DNA of 64,000 nt from Sarcocystis neurona (GCA_000727475.1 KL647303.1:1365449-1429448); one strand, 5' to 3'. Positions 48,301-60,796 are shown, numbered from the stretch's first letter. Numbers and translations: made by a program. The notes: generated by a model not told the origin, from the sequence alone.

Positions 48301-50747
48301 TACCTGCTTTTGCCTGTACTACGCAGCAGACCTCTCATACCTGTACAGAGTGTGTTAAAGACGAGGAGATAGTCGCTGTTCACTATGGCTGCATGTCACT
48401 TGCTGCACAATTGTATGAAGCCATGGCCTGGCCGTTTACGATTTAGCGTATAAAAATATGAATCCACACCGAAACCGTAAACCGCAGTAACGAATGGCAA
48501 CTGCCAGCACGAAGTTCCACCGAACCTTGGTGTCACCTGTAACATCACGTGCCGCTCGATTTAAGAGGGATGCAGCTTAGTGTCACGATGAAGACGGAAG
48601 ACAAATGTGGAAAAACTACGTATCTTCGGCGTCCGCCACGACCGCAGAAATCCGAGATGGTTTCTTTTTGTCTCCATTAGTGCCAAAAAGCGACAAGAAA
48701 CAGAGGGAATACCACATCGCGCCTTGACGTGCGTGTCAAGTCACAATTCGCATACAGAGATGCACAGATTTCTCTCTAGAACTGAAACGGACGTGCAGCA
48801 GGCTGCAGCAGAAGACAGGCGCTTGCACTACAATTCGGACGCGCTTGAGTGATTACATATGTGGGCATGTATATACTTTTCTCCCTTTACCAAGTGGGTG
48901 CACACACGCATCTGACTTTACAAATATAAAGCACATATACATATATATATATATATATAAGTATCCAAGCTACGCTGATACGTCCTTCCTCAGCCACGCG
49001 TCTAAGCCTGCAAACGTCCAAGTGTGTGCAGGTGTGTAGTTTCCCATGTTGGATACATGTCCATGCGCGCACACGATATGTGCAAAGACATTACACTAAT
49101 GTATGTGCTTTCAAATACAATGCGTACGCACCTACAAATACGTATTGATAAGCGTATTTCCGTACGCACCGTTTGGTTCTTTCTCTCTGCTTCGAATACC
49201 CAAATAATGTCCCTACACTATATATATATGTATAGCTGTACGTCATGTGTCTGTTCGCACCCGTGAGGAAAACTTCGATACAACAAAACCCAGAAGGGTT
49301 TGCAGCCCTGACAAGTCTGCGAAAGGCTCCAAATTGTGGGAGCCGCCACCTGCACACAGCTGGCGCTTCCGTTGTATTACAGTGTTCGAGAACCGGCGCT
49401 ACAATTGCGTGCGTGAGATTGCCGAAGTAATCAATGCAAATTTTCCCGATATTCCACTTGCGGCTACTGCTGCAGGTCCACAGCTGCCGTCCGGCTCGGG
49501 CGTCTGCTGCTCCTTCGTAACTGCAACTCTGCCGCTGCTGAACACCGCGTTTTTAAGCTGCTGTTGCAAGCGTTGCTGTCTTGCTCAGTGTTATGTGACG
49601 TAAACGCTAGCAACTGGAGCAGTTCACGAACAAGCTGCAACGCGTGCGCCGGCAGCTCACACAGTAGCACCGTCAGCAGAGGCTTACGCTCCATCAACAG
49701 TGTTGCAACGCGTAAGGGCATGCGTCATGAATGAAAAAATCTCGCGTCTTTGTGCTACCGACGCACGTGCACACGTGGCACAAGGAAAAAGCAAGTAGGA
49801 CACCTTCGAAAGTAGAAACCTATCAAAGAGAACCTGACTGTGTTCTACGCCGCGTAGAAGCGTTTCGGTGACTCCCTTTCCTTTATCCCTTTCCTGCCGC
49901 GTATGGTAGCTGCGAGCACACTGCACAGACACCCCGCCTCTTCCTCCTGTTTCCAACAAAACGCACATGCGCTGCACCTAGCAATGGCTGCGCACGCATT
50001 AATCCACCCTCACGAACCAGGGTGCACGCTTGACCCATCGTGAATGTCTGTATAGAGACAGAAAGAGACAGGCAGATACGTAGCTCTTCACACACACAGG
50101 TCTTGAACGGGCTCCCCAGAGTCATATATACACCCACGAAATTGCATTTACATACGTAAATGTGTGCACGTGTGCGTATCCATATACACGTGTGCATGTG
50201 TCTACTATTTGTTGACCGATCTGGAAGACACAGCTGGCCACGACAACGGCGGCAAGTCCCTGTGGAAGAACCCGCCACGCAATTCTGCAGCAAATGAATT
50301 TGCACGTGTGTCCTGTCTCCTGCAACTTATTTTCTCTCATCTAGTCATACACATATACACATATACAGATCCACACGTGCACCATACACACATACACACA
50401 CACACATACACAACACAAATACGCTTTGACACGTAACACATACACACACACACGTCTGTTATAAGTGCTCACACATCACATGTTGTACACACGTATACAC
50501 CCTCACATAGAAATATGTTTTTTCCTGGATCCTCCTCCCCGAACCTACACCCGCGCCAGATGACGCAGTCGCGCCATCCGCCTACCTACCGGTTCTCCTG
50601 CAAGCTTCGACCTCCTACAAGAGCGTTAGCACCGGTCGCCCTCAGCGTCTGTATTCTTTCCACAGTTAAATCCAACCGCACCTTCACACGACAGCAGGGA
50701 AGAAAACTTTCACTCCTGCGTGTCTTGCGCCTTTTCCTTTTTTTCTG
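45395..50747. other. no confident gene; several weak coding-like segments
   Basis: Plus-strand open frames at 45512-45811, 46857-47282 and 47938-48177, and minus-strand frames at 45880-46161 and 49464-49721, have ordinary composition but no recognisable family and no consistent splice chain. The 49464-49721 minus frame starts with a true ATG (MPLRVATLLMERK) and is leucine-rich. The plus strand at about 49383-49475 also reads protein-like (YNCVREIAEVINANF) after a TATTACAG acceptor-like site. These overlap, so at most one is real. CA/GT repeats occur at 50335-50455 and TA at 48938-48958. Confidence 0.35.
46742..46815. repeat. 37-base tandem duplication
   Basis: ACTAGATACCAAAGGATGGC at 46742 and ACTAGATATGAAAGGATGGC at 46779, each followed by AC-GTGCCGACGCAGAG. 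Only a few bases differ between the copies. Confidence 0.9.
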
Positions 50748-53234
50748 TTATACGCGACTCCTGCTTGCATATGAGGACGCAGCAACAGCAAGGGGAAAGC
50801 TATTTCTTGTACCCATGATGCTTTCTTCTTCGCCGCTCTGTCTGTCATATTTGGAAAGATAGGCATCGTCAATACTCGGGACGGCAGCACCCTCTGAAGT
50901 AGCTTTCTTTCCTGTTGCTGTCGTCGCTCTTGCTGCATGGGAGACATCCCCACCCACAGCAGGTCTTCCCTTTCTTCTGAGTTTCTCTTCTAAACCCGCT
51001 TCACCTGTGCGCTCGTCTAGCGGTCTCTTCCTCGTCTCGATCCCGTGCCCTCCTGCTTCGTCTCTTCCTCGTGCTGCTGCTGCTGCTGCTCTCCCTTTCG
51101 CTTCCTCAGCTTCTAGATGCTGCAGCCGAGTCTGCATTCGTGCAACAGGCGGCTTCTCTCTTCTTTCTGCTGCCGCTGCTCTTTCGTGTCTCTCTCCGAG
51201 TGCTGCGCTGCTGCTGCCACTGCTGCCTCGCGTTGTTACCGGTCCTGCTGCGACAGCTGACCCAGACAGGGAAGCGCCGCTGTCGCTGCTGCTTGCGTCG
51301 CTGCTGCGTCTGGTCCCCCCCCGGCTACTCGTCTCTTTCCCTCGTCCAACATCGCTGCTGCTACCACCACCACCGCTACCACCACCAGCAGCGCCAGGTG
51401 AGGCTGCAGCAGCAGCAACAGCCGCACCAGGAGGCGGATACTCTTTTCTTCGGGTCAGCATTCCCCCCCATCTTGTGTGGCTTCTTAAGGCGCCACATAT
51501 GCCAACCGAGCTAGTAGCAGCAGCAGCTGGAGAGGCAGCTGTTGCTGCTGTCGTAGTAGCAGCCGTCCCCACAGCGCTACCTGGATATGAGAAAGTGGTA
51601 TTGCTACTGCGCTGGTCGTCGTGCTGATAAGATGCTGCGACTGCGCTGCCTCTTGGTTCTACGGCCTGCTTTCTTTCCTCCTTCTCTGTTCCTGCTGCCT
51701 CTGTTATTCCTCGCCCCCCGTCTCTCTCCTCTTCTCCTCCGCCTTGCTTCGCCGCTGTTGTCGCTACGGCACCAGGTGACCCGCTCGTGCTGCTGCTGCC
51801 AATGCAGTGCTCCCCCCCGCGTCCCCCGGCTGCTGCTAATCCTGCAGCAACTGCTGCATAGCCGTGCACGCGAGCGACCACTCGCCTTGTGCGCGGATAT
51901 CGCGTATCCAGTGGACCTGCGTCAACAGCTCCTCCTGCTGCGACAGCTATCCCGCCTCCTTCTCCTGTTGCCGTACCTGCTGCTGTACCTGCACCTCCTC
52001 CTCCTGTTCCTGCTGCTGCGACTCCCCCAGAACTTTTCCTCTCGTGTTTCTCTCCTCCTCCTCCTCTGCTCCAGCAGCTACCGTTCCCTTGCGCGGCTGC
52101 TGACCGCAACACCGTTCCCCCCCCTGCGGCGCCTGCAAAGCCACTGCTGCTGCTGCTGCCGCTGCCGGAGACACCCCCCCCCCTTCTCCAGATAGAAGAG
52201 CTGGCCGCAGGAAATGTCGAAGCAGCATTTGAAGATGCAGTACTGAAGGCCGCTGCGCCACTGTTGCTGCCAGCGCTGGTGCCGTGATGGTACCGCCCAG
52301 TCGCTCGCCGCTCCCCCCCGGACGCACCAGCAGCAGTCAGAGAACGTCTGCTGCTACCATTACCACTGCTGCCGCTGTAGTGGCTGGACACGCTGCTGCT
52401 GCTGCTGCCACTCGGCTCCCCTGGAGGGCAACTCAGCTGCAGCGTCAGCTCTGCCTCCTGCTGCTGCCGGCCGGGTCGCCACACTGGCTTCGGTCCCAGG
52501 AGCAGAAGTAGCGAATCACTCGGAAGCTCTTTTTCTCCTGATACATCGCACGCTGTAAAAACGTCCGAGCTCCCGCCGTTACTTGTGTTGTTCCCGACGC
52601 ACGTGTTGCTGCTGTTGTTACTGCTGTTGCTGCCGTTCTTGCCGTAGCCGGGCGCTGATAAAGCTGCTGCAGCAGCACCTGCAAAAGAAGCTACTCTGTC
52701 CTCCGTTGCAAGGGCCTCGGTCGTCGATAACGGAGCAGCAGCAACAGCAGCAGCAGCGCACGACACAGGAGCAGCGACAGCGTCTGCTTCCGAGGGAAAA
52801 GTCGCGTTGAGTGCGGCAAAACCGACAGCAGCACCACAGTTCACCTGCCCGTCGTCATCTGCAGAAGGAAAGGAACCAGCAGTGGCAACACGAGAAGCAG
52901 CAGAGAGACAAGCACCAGCATTTCTACTTCCGCGCGTGCAGCTGCCGCCTCTTCCCTTTCCACTACATCCCTCTATACAGTCACCGCCTGCCTCCGCACG
53001 CTGCTGTTGCTGCTGTTCACACTCCCCACTCACCAGCTGCTGCTGCTGGCTCTCGAGCCGTTGCGACTTGTTGAGTGACTGCTGGTGCAGATGCGGCAGC
53101 TGCTGCTGCTGCTGGTGCAGCTGCTGCTGCTGCGCAGGTTCCACGAGGAAACGCAGCAGCTCGGGAGGCATCTCGTACGAGGAAAACAGTGGCTGCAGAG
53201 ACGGACGCCGCAGCTCGACTACTTCTGGAAGTTG
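50748..53234 (-). CDS. C-terminal exon of a repeat-rich giant protein (inferred)
   Basis: An open frame of 828 codons plus stop. Its 5' border is placed at a TTCTCTCGGTGCAG acceptor, giving a start of QLPEVVELRRPSLQPLF. The upstream part of the same frame begins with an ATG at 53327 and a hydrophobic run that mimics a signal peptide, but that run coincides with the pyrimidine-rich end of an intron. The acceptor is phase 0, matching the GAG|GTGAGG donor at 53724. The first ~60 residues are ordinary; the rest is dominated by Gln, Ser, Gly and Ala runs, with a more ordinary C-terminus (SIDDAYLSKYDRQSGEEES). A CATGG|GTACAA donor near 50813 could mean another exon follows. The alternative is a separate secreted protein starting at 53327. 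Confidence 0.6.
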   Translation of the reverse strand, partial: QLPEVVELRRPSLQPLFSSYEMPPELLRFLVEPAQQQQLHQQQQQLPHLHQQSLNKSQRLESQQQQLVSGECEQQQQQRAEAGGDCIEGCSGKGRGGSCTRGSRNAGACLSAASRVATAGSFPSADDDGQVNCGAAVGFAALNATFPSEADAVAAPVSCAAAAVAAAPLSTTEALATEDRVASFAGAAAAALSAPGYGKNGSNSSNNSSNTCVGNNTSNGGSSDVFTACDVSGEKELPSDSLLLLLGPKPVWRPGRQQQEAELTLQLSCPPGEPSGSSSSSVSSHYSGSSGNGSSRRSLTAAGASGGERRATGRYHHGTSAGSNSGAAAFSTASSNAASTFPAASSSIWRRGGGVSGSGSSSSSGFAGAAGGGTVLRSAAAQGNGSCWSRGGGGEKHERKSSGGVAAAGTGGGGAGTAAGTATGEGGGIAVAAGGAVDAGPLDTRYPRTRRVVARVHGYAAVAAGLAAAGGRGGEHCIGSSSTSGSPGAVATTAAKQGGGEEERDGGRGITEAAGTEKEERKQAVEPRGSAVAASYQHDDQRSSNTTFSYPGSAVGTAATTTAATAASPAAAATSSVGICGALRSHTRWGGMLTRRKEYPPPGAAVAAAAASPGAAGGGSGGGGSSSDVGRGKETSSRGGTRRSSDASSSDSGASLSGSAVAAGPVTTRGSSGSSSAALGERHERAAAAERREKPPVARMQTRLQHLEAEEAKGRAAAAAARGRDEAGGHGIETRKRPLDERTGEAGLEEKLRRKGRPAVGGDVSHAARATTATGKKATSEGAAVPSIDDAYLSKYDRQSGEEESIMGTRNSFPLAVAASSYASRSRV

Positions 53235-53539
53235 CTGCACCGAGAGAATGCTTGGCGGATGTGTCTGCACACACAAAACCCCGAGACACGCGAGAATGAA
53301 GAAGAGGAGAAGATTCCAGCACAGCACATCACAAACGATATGCGTCTGTACGAAAATGTGTATAGTTGTCCCTCAAAAAAAGAAAAGGAAACACGTGCAT
53401 GTGTCCGCCGTGTAGACACACACACGTAGGCACAGATATATACAGTGTCTACACGTGTACACCTACGCATACGCACGGTGAGTATATTCGCATGCGGACG
53501 CACACACATATACACAAATATATAGGTACACACATGCAT

Positions 53540-53540
<1 letters not shown>

Positions 53541-53577
<37 letters not shown>
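53541..53577. repeat. CA microsatellite
   Basis: About 18 uninterrupted CA dinucleotides in the 489-base interval between the two long repeat-rich frames, consistent with that interval being an intron. Confidence 0.93.
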
Positions 53578-53580
<3 letters not shown>

Positions 53581-53723
53581 TAAACACACGTCTGTACGTG
53601 AACAAAAATATCTCCTGTGCATATCAAAGTATATGCCGAGAGACGCACAGACACACAGATATCGCCGTCGGTTTACGTTGTCGTCAGACTTACGTAGACG
53701 CACAGGGACACACGCTACCTCAC

Positions 53724-56700
53724 CTCCATAAGAGCTCGCAGCTCGTCAAGCTCGTCCAGAAGATATTCGTAATCCTCTGGTTCTGCTGCTGCGGCAGGAC
53801 GCGAGCAGGTAAAGGGGGACGCACTGTTTTCAGGCGAAACACACGCGCCTATCCCCTCGTCACCAGCGGACGCTGCTGCCCTTTTCCGTCCAGCTGCTTC
53901 TTCTCCTCCCCTCAACAACCCTGCGCTGTCACGACGCCTCCTGCTGTGGCTGCTGTTGCTGTGGGGGCAGCAGCAACACCTGTTGTCCGTCGCTCCTGCG
54001 CAGGCTGTGCTACTGCTGCTGCCAACACCAACGTTCTTCAACGCCGCCGCTAAGTCGATTCGCCTGCGCTTCACTCCCACACGGCGGCACGCCGTTGCTG
54101 CTGCTGTCTCTGCTGTTGCTGCTATCGCTGATGCTGTGTCTTCCGCTGCAGTTCGTATGGTTGTGTCTAGTGCTGCTGCTACGCTTGCTGTTGCTGGTGC
54201 TGCTGCAGTTGCTGCTGCTATTATGGGCTCGCCTTCCCTGCCAGAATTCGTCCACTCCTGCGCTGCGCGGTTAAAATCGCACGCAATAGGAGCACCCCTG
54301 GTGGCACCGCCGCAAAAAGCAACAGCTGCGCCTGCAGCCGCAGGAGTATAGTCAGCAGCAGGAATACTGCTGACCGGTGAGGCAACAGCAGCAGCAGCAG
54401 TTCTCCCATCCGCAGCAGAGCTAGTGTTTTGGGCTGCTGCAGCTGCTGCTCCTGCTTTTGTGGCAGAATCCACACCTGTGCTGCATCCTTCCCCTTCGTT
54501 TTCTGACATGTTTCTCATAGGTGCGGACTTAGCTGCTGCAGCCGCTGCTGCTTCCGTGCTTTCTTCTGAGTCACCGACAGTCTTCGACCGCTTTCTTTCC
54601 TTCTCTGCTGATGCAGCAGTTTGCAATGCCATCTTCGTTGATGCAACACTAGACGACTCTGGTTCGTCTGCTGCGGCAGCAGCACTTACTGCTGCTCCTG
54701 CGGCTGCTCCATCAACGTCAGTGGTTCTGGCGTCCGCGTCGGACAAAGACGCTTTTGCGTCGCCTGCCGCTGCAGCAGTAGCTGCGACCCCTGCTGCTGC
54801 CGGTGTGTGCTGCGATGTTGCCTGTGGTACTTGTGCTGCTGCGGCTGCTCCACCTTGCACCGCCGCTTCTGCTGCTGGATGCTCTTCCGATGATGCCACG
54901 ACTGCAGCAGCGTCTGCACACGGCCGTGGAGTTGCTGCTGGTGTCGTTGCCTCCGTAGTCTTTGCGACTCGTTCTGCTGCCGTCCTACGCAGCATAGCAG
55001 CTTTCGCCTCTGCTGCTGCTACTGCCCCTCCGTTTGACTCTCGCGCATACGCCTCAGTCACCTCTGCTGCTGCTTTCCTATCTGCTGCTGCTGTTTCTTC
55101 CATCTTCACTGCGTCTTTGACTTCTTCCGTATCTTCCTCTTCTGCAGCACCAGAAGCAGCACTTGGCCACCGACCTGCGTCCACCAGTCCTGTTTCTTCC
55201 TTCCCTGACTCTGCCCCTCCTGCCCGCGGGGAGGCTGCTGCTGCTGTTGACGCCTCTCCTGCTGCTGCTGCTGTTGACGCCTCTCCTGCTGCTGCTGCTT
55301 CTGCTGCTGCGGGTGTCGCCGAAGGATCGACCACCTGACCGTCCGAGGACTTCGCCGCCGCATGCATTTGCTGCAGCTTTTTTTCTGCTGCATCGCTTGC
55401 TGCACCGCTTCGTGCTGCAGCTGCTGCTTCCCCTTTTGGTTGGTTGGGAAGCTGAACAGCAGCACATAAATCTTCTCCCTCTCGACGCTGTCCCACCGCA
55501 GCACCAGATTCAGCAGCAGCAGCCGCACCAGCAGCAGGTGCACCATCAGCAGCTTCACGGGTAGCAAGAGCGTCGTGGAGTAAAAGGGCCACATCTTCTG
55601 CAGCAGCGGTACCGCCAGCGGGATCAGAAGGAAAGCCATGGGAAACAGATGGAGTACGAGAGGGCACAGCACCTGCAGCAGACGTAACCGTATTTGTATT
55701 CTGCGCGTCCAGTTCTAGTGCTGTTGCTTCTGCTGCGTCTTCTTCTTCCGCTGGTTTTCCTCCTTCGGCTCGTCCTTCCACCTCTGTCTCCGTTGTTCTC
55801 ACTTCTGCTCCTGCTGTTGCTGCTGCTTTTTGGGGTCCTGCTGCTGCTTCTCTACCTCCGTCTGCTCCTGCTTCCGCGGCCGGTGGTGCTGCCGGTGTCA
55901 CTGCTGCCTCTCCTGCTGCTGCTTCTGGTCTTGCTGCTGTGGCTGCACGCACTTCGAAGGCGGAGCGAACTACGCCGCTTGCCACACAGGGAACCTGCAG
56001 CGGGGCGTAGGAGAGAGGAGGAAGATCATCTGCAGTCAAGTGAACTGCTGCCGCTTCTTTCTTTCTTCTGTCCAGATGCGAACCCAACATTTCTTGCTTA
56101 GCTCTGCTGCAGGCTATGAAGCTCTGCAACGCCGCAACGTGACGCGAACACTTACTGCGCAGCTCTTGCTCCTGCATGGGTGTCACTCCTGTTGCCGCTC
56201 CCCGTCCTCGCCCTGCTGCTGCTGTTCCTCCTCCTGGAGCAGCAGCAGCACAGCCGCCGTTTCCGCCCCAGCTCTGGCATCTGCTGTTGCTGTTCCCGCT
56301 GTTGCCACCGTTACCACTACTGCTACTCCCTGCGTTGCTCTCGCAGCCGCTGCTGTTGCTGTTACTACTTCCCCAGCTCCTAGTGACTGGACGCCGGGGC
56401 GGGGGCTGCATGCGCTGCTGTTGCTGCGACGCCGACTGCCGTCGCTGCTGCTGTTCTCCTCGATGCACCACCACCCCACGTTGTTGTCGATCGACGTCAC
56501 CGCGGCCCTGTTGCTGCTGCTGGTGCTGCTGCTGGTGCTGCTGCTGGTGCTTTCCCATGTCCTGCTGCTTCTCCACCGCCGCCTGCGGCCGTTGCTGCAG
56601 CAGCTCCTGTCGCTGCAATTTCTGTGGCGGCAGTTGGTGCCGCTCCCAAAAAAAGTCATGCTGCTGCTTCTGCCTCTGCTGTTGTTGGTGGTGCTGTCTC

Positions 56701-56927
56701 GGCTGCGTCAGGCAGAAGGCGCGCTGCTGCTGCTGTTGCTGCTGGTGATGCTGCTGCTGCTGGCTCCACGAGTTTCGCATTCTGTATGGCGAGTTTTTTT
56801 GGAGAAAAGAAAGCAGGGCGCAGTGAATGGTTCTGAGTTTCTCTGAGGACGGCATGCGCTGCTGCCGCTGACGCTGCTTCTTTACAAACAGCAGCAACCG
56901 CATGCGAAGCTCGTCCTTGGGAAGATG
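53724..56927 (-). CDS. long Gln/Ala-rich exon following the histone-fold exons
   Basis: Minus-strand open frame of 1068 codons between a CTGCAG acceptor at 56927/56928 and a GAG|GTGAGG donor at 53724; the frame stops three codons past the donor. It starts HLPKDELRMRLLLFVKKQR, which fits the end of a TAF13-type domain, then continues through a Gln/His-rich region to non-repetitive, charged stretches. One is near codons 300-370 (HVAALQSFIACSRAKQEML and onward); the other is the C-terminus (EYLLDELDELRALME). Between them lie long Ala-rich and Glu/Ala-rich tracts. Codon context shows all three CAG readings: CAG (Gln), GCA/GCT (Ala) and AGC (Ser). The frame stays open upstream to about 57299, so the 5' border depends on the splice model. 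Confidence 0.65.
55240..55312 (-). repeat. 27-base coding repeat (Ala-Gly-Glu-Ala-Ser-Thr)
   Basis: Two direct copies of a unit ending GACGCCTCTCCT on the plus strand, read on the coding strand as AAAGEASTAAAAGEASTAAA. It lies within the long exon. Confidence 0.85.
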
Positions 56928-57244
56928 CTGCAGCTGCCAGCAGCACGCCGCTTCTTCTTCTTCTTGAGTTCTCTCCCACGTTGTCGTCTTCGCTGTCAGC
57001 GATGCAGAAACGGGCGAGTGACGGAAAGGAAAAGAGGAAAACGGCGAAGACGGGAAGAATGAAGTAGAGAAAGGGAAACACGAACTCCCACGAGGCGACG
57101 ACACCGAAAACCCCACATGCTGCTGCTGCTGCTCTCGCGTTGCTGCTGCAGCACAGCTGCTGCAGCAGTAATCACCGCAGCACCCCACACCCTCCAACTC
57201 CTGTGTTCTGTCGAGGCGACCAGCGTCGTTGCCTGCCCCGGCAC

Positions 57245-58012
57245 GAACAAAACAAACAGGAAGTCGCTGCGCACAGGGTGACCCCGGCTTTCGTATAAAC
57301 TAAACAGATCTGCCTGCGGACACCGAACTTTACGTATATGTAAACAGAGGGAGAAACCCACATATATACATACACACACAAGAAGGCCGCTGCATATGTG
57401 TGTATATAATCCTCACCCACGTGTACACTCGTATACTTTTTCGTAGCCATATACGATATAATGTGTACAAGACAAAGACCTACACACACACACACATTTA
57501 CACGTATATGTGGCCGCACCTGCACATACATATGTCAATATATATGCATACACGTATAACCTTCAGCCATAAATATTTTGTGGCGACGCATGATACAACG
57601 TGTGCGGGTGCACGACAGCAGGTCTATATGGCAGCTGGAGCGGATCAAAGCATGCGATAAAGATAGACGTATCGCCACGCATGTCTCTATTTATAATACA
57701 TATGCCGCGTATGCACTGCGGTATCTCTCCGAGGCGTGTGCCTCCACACGGGTCGTAGCAGCAGGTCCGGTTGGGCACAAATGAACGGAGCCGCCTCAAC
57801 CCGATTTTGACCTGCTAGCAGCACTGCCCCCTTTTTTCTTTCTCTGTCTCTCTGTGTTTCTACCAGGCAGACATCACACACATATACAGCGAGCCCGTCC
57901 ACCAAGGTCGTCAGTGCCTCGGGCTCTTGCAGGAGGCGGTTTACGAGAGTCAACCTGCGGACCCCGGCGCAGCCACATGCGTTCGTATGTCTTTTGGCCA
58001 AGAAGCGTCTGC
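57245..58012 (-). CDS. two small exons encoding a TAF13/SPT3-like histone fold (inferred)
   Basis: Exon 58012-57864 (149 bases, TTGCAG acceptor, CTG|GTAGAA donor) and exon 57313-57245 (69 bases, CCGCAG acceptor, weak TTC|GTGCCG donor). They read GVRRLTLVNRLLQEPEAL, then TTLVDGLAVYVCDVCLADL and YESRGHPVRSDFLFVLF, and continue into HLPKDELRMRLLL at 56927. In TAF13, a TFIID subunit, the helix alpha-2 pattern is followed by a short basic loop, a D-x-x-F-L helix alpha-3 and a P-R/K...R-x-K-x-LL tail. The spacing here matches it from the Asp of RSDF to the LL of RLLL without a gap. Phases fit the neighbours on both sides. The fold assignment is by eye, and another histone-fold TAF is possible. Confidence 0.42.
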
Positions 58013-58889
58013 CTGCAACAAGTCTGTGCGCAACAGGAAGAGGACCTCCTTTTTTGCTCCCTACGCTCTTGCATGCAGCCCGCAGCAGCCCACTAAGTCA
58101 ACACATATATACACACAAGCTGCGCATGCAAAAATGCCCAGCACCAACACCAGCACGCCGCCATCTGCACTCGTGGACGGAGACACACGAATGAGAGACA
58201 TGGAGACGGAGACTTACACAGACGCACACATACACACACCCAGACACAGGACGGGGGGGCGTCTACATAAATATGAACACGACGCGCGTCCATTTTGGCA
58301 TCGCCGGGGCACTTCACATGAAAAACGTTTTGCCGGCACGTACGTGCTGCACCATGTCGTCGGCATCGACGACGTGTCCTATCGACGTGGTCGTCCCGCA
58401 CCTGCCTACGAGAGAAGGAGATCTTCCTGTCTATCTATTTATCTCTGTGTATATATATCGATATATATACATGGATATATATGCCTATCTACCGATATCT
58501 ACCTATAATACATATACTTGTATCAGCCTACATGCACACGCACCTATCTATATATCAAGCTTTACCTATGTATCTAGATATATACATCCCTATATCTGTC
58601 CCTCTCTCTATATATCTACCTATTTATATATGCACATATATATATATATATATATTCTTAGATTACGTATACCTACGCGCGCGTACTGCAGATACCCTAC
58701 TGCTCACACAGAGGGGACTGACACGCCCAAGAGAGACGCCAGCAATTAGATCTACGCAATAACAGTGACATGTGTAGATGCCCGAACATATACGCAGACA
58801 CCTCATATGTTTCACACGTACGCTACGTACCTAGCTCCACGCATATACTACAGCCGCCTTCACGTACATATATATATATATATACACAT

Positions 58890-59245
58890 ACGTACAGCCA
58901 CACGAATTGGCACACACAGGAAGTATATATAGTTGTGTATATATGGGGATGCACACAGCCACACGATTTGACACAGATAGGAAGTATATGTGGTCACGTG
59001 TGTATGCATGCACGCGACCACATAAACTGACACACATACAAGAGATACCTGTACACACATCTGTATACATCCACAAAATGTGACAAATAGAAAGGACACA
59101 AACCTATGAATGTGTACGAAGGCACGTATATACAAAGGCATATACAGCCACATACATTGACACAGATACTAGTCCGAACATATGCACGTATGTACATCTA
59201 CGTGTCGGTACAGCCACATGAAGTGATACAAAGAGTATATATACA
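58890..59245. repeat. six-copy degenerate repeat with CAGCCACA core
   Basis: CAGCCACACGAATTGGCACA at 58895 recurs in diverged form near 58956, 59015, 59068, 59145 and 59211, separated by GTATAT-type spacers of 52-78 bases. It lies in what the model treats as the intron between 59355 and 58012. Confidence 0.7.
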
Positions 59246-59354
59246 TATATATATATATACATATGTACCTCTCTGCCTCTACAGCCGTTGTTGCAGTGGT
59301 TGGCGCCCTGCAGCAGCTGTTCCTACTTCTGCTGCCGAGCCTTTAACCTCTCAC

Positions 59355-60460
59355 CTGAGGCAGGAGAAAAAGTGTTGCCGTTCGCTTGCTGCTGCTGTTC
59401 GTGCTGCTGTTCCTCAGTTTCTTCTGGACGTGGTCCGCCTTTTTCTTCTGCAGCACATGACGCGTCGCTGCTGCTGCGGCCTCCCGCTCCTGCTGCTGCT
59501 GCGGCACGGAGTGTTGCTGCTGTTGCCGGTGCTGCTGTTGCTTCAGCGAGTTCTGCCAAAGCCGAAGCTTCTCCTACTGCCACGGCTGCTGCTGTTGCAG
59601 TTGCTGCTGTTGCTGCAGCACATTCCTCGCTCTTCACAGCTTCTTGTAAAGCAGCGAATGGAGGAATTTCCACGGCACACAAACGTTCCGCCAAACAAGC
59701 AAAAATATCCACCCCCTCTTTGCCTGTTTCACTCCTGCTGCTGCTGTTGCTGTTATTACTGCTGCTGTTGCTATTACTGCTGTGGCCGCTGTTGCCGTTG
59801 TTGCTGTCGCTGCTGCTGCTCCCGTAGCTCCTGACCTGTGTCTGCGGATCCGTTGTTGCCGCTTCTGCCTTGCCGTCACCAGCAACAGCATCAGCAGTGA
59901 GAGAGAGATGTTCTGCAGCAGCAGCAGCAGGAGCAGCGGGGGGGCACCTATCCCCAGCTGCAGAAGCACAAGGCCCTGGACCGGTGTCTCTTGCGCATTG
60001 TTGCGTCTCTTGTCCACATTCACCTTCTTGTGTCAAAGAAGGTGCCGCAGCAGCCGTACGAGAAGGAGAACGAAGAACGTTTTCTCCTGACACATTCATA
60101 TGCACGCACACCACTGCTTTTCCTTCTCTTTGTTCTGCAACAGCAGCAACACCAGGCGGACCTTCAGCAGCAGACTCGGTCACAGAACTTTTCCGCGCGT
60201 CCCCTTTGTGTCCTGCTGCGTCGTCGCTTTCCTTCTTCTCATTGCCTGCTTCGCATGCTACTGCTTCGTCTTTGCTGCTGCACTCCTTCAGAAACTGCAG
60301 GTCGCACCCCTCAGCTGTTGCTGCCGCCTCTTCCGCTGCGGGTCCTTCCTGCTGCTGCTGCTCCTCCTCCTCATTCCCTTCTTCCGTCTTCTTTGTCATC
60401 CGTTCTCTCCCCTCCTCCTCGCTATTCACAACTACATCCCTATCCAAGTCGATTTCCATC

Positions 60461-60497
<37 letters not shown>

Positions 60498-60722
60498 CGC
60501 TGTTGCTGTTGCAGCTGTTGCTGTTGCAGCTGCTGCTGTTGCAGCTTTTGGTGTTGCTCCTGTTGCTGGTGCTGTTATTGCTGCTGCTGCTGCTGTTGTT
60601 GCTATTGCTGTTGTTGTTGTTGTTGCTGTTGCTGCTGTTGTTGCTGCTGCTGCTGTTGTTACTGTTGCGGCTGCTGCTGCTGTTGTTGCTGTTGCTGGTG
60701 CTGCTGCTGTTGCTGTTGCTGG

Positions 60723-60753
<31 letters not shown>

Positions 60754-60764
60754 CCTGCTGCTGT

Positions 60765-60796
<32 letters not shown>

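Noticed and set aside
53234..53327. Signal peptide at the start of an 859-codon frame
   Set aside because: The hydrophobic stretch coincides with the pyrimidine-rich end of an intron before a strong TTCTCTCGGTGCAG acceptor in the right phase. It remains possible as an alternative start.
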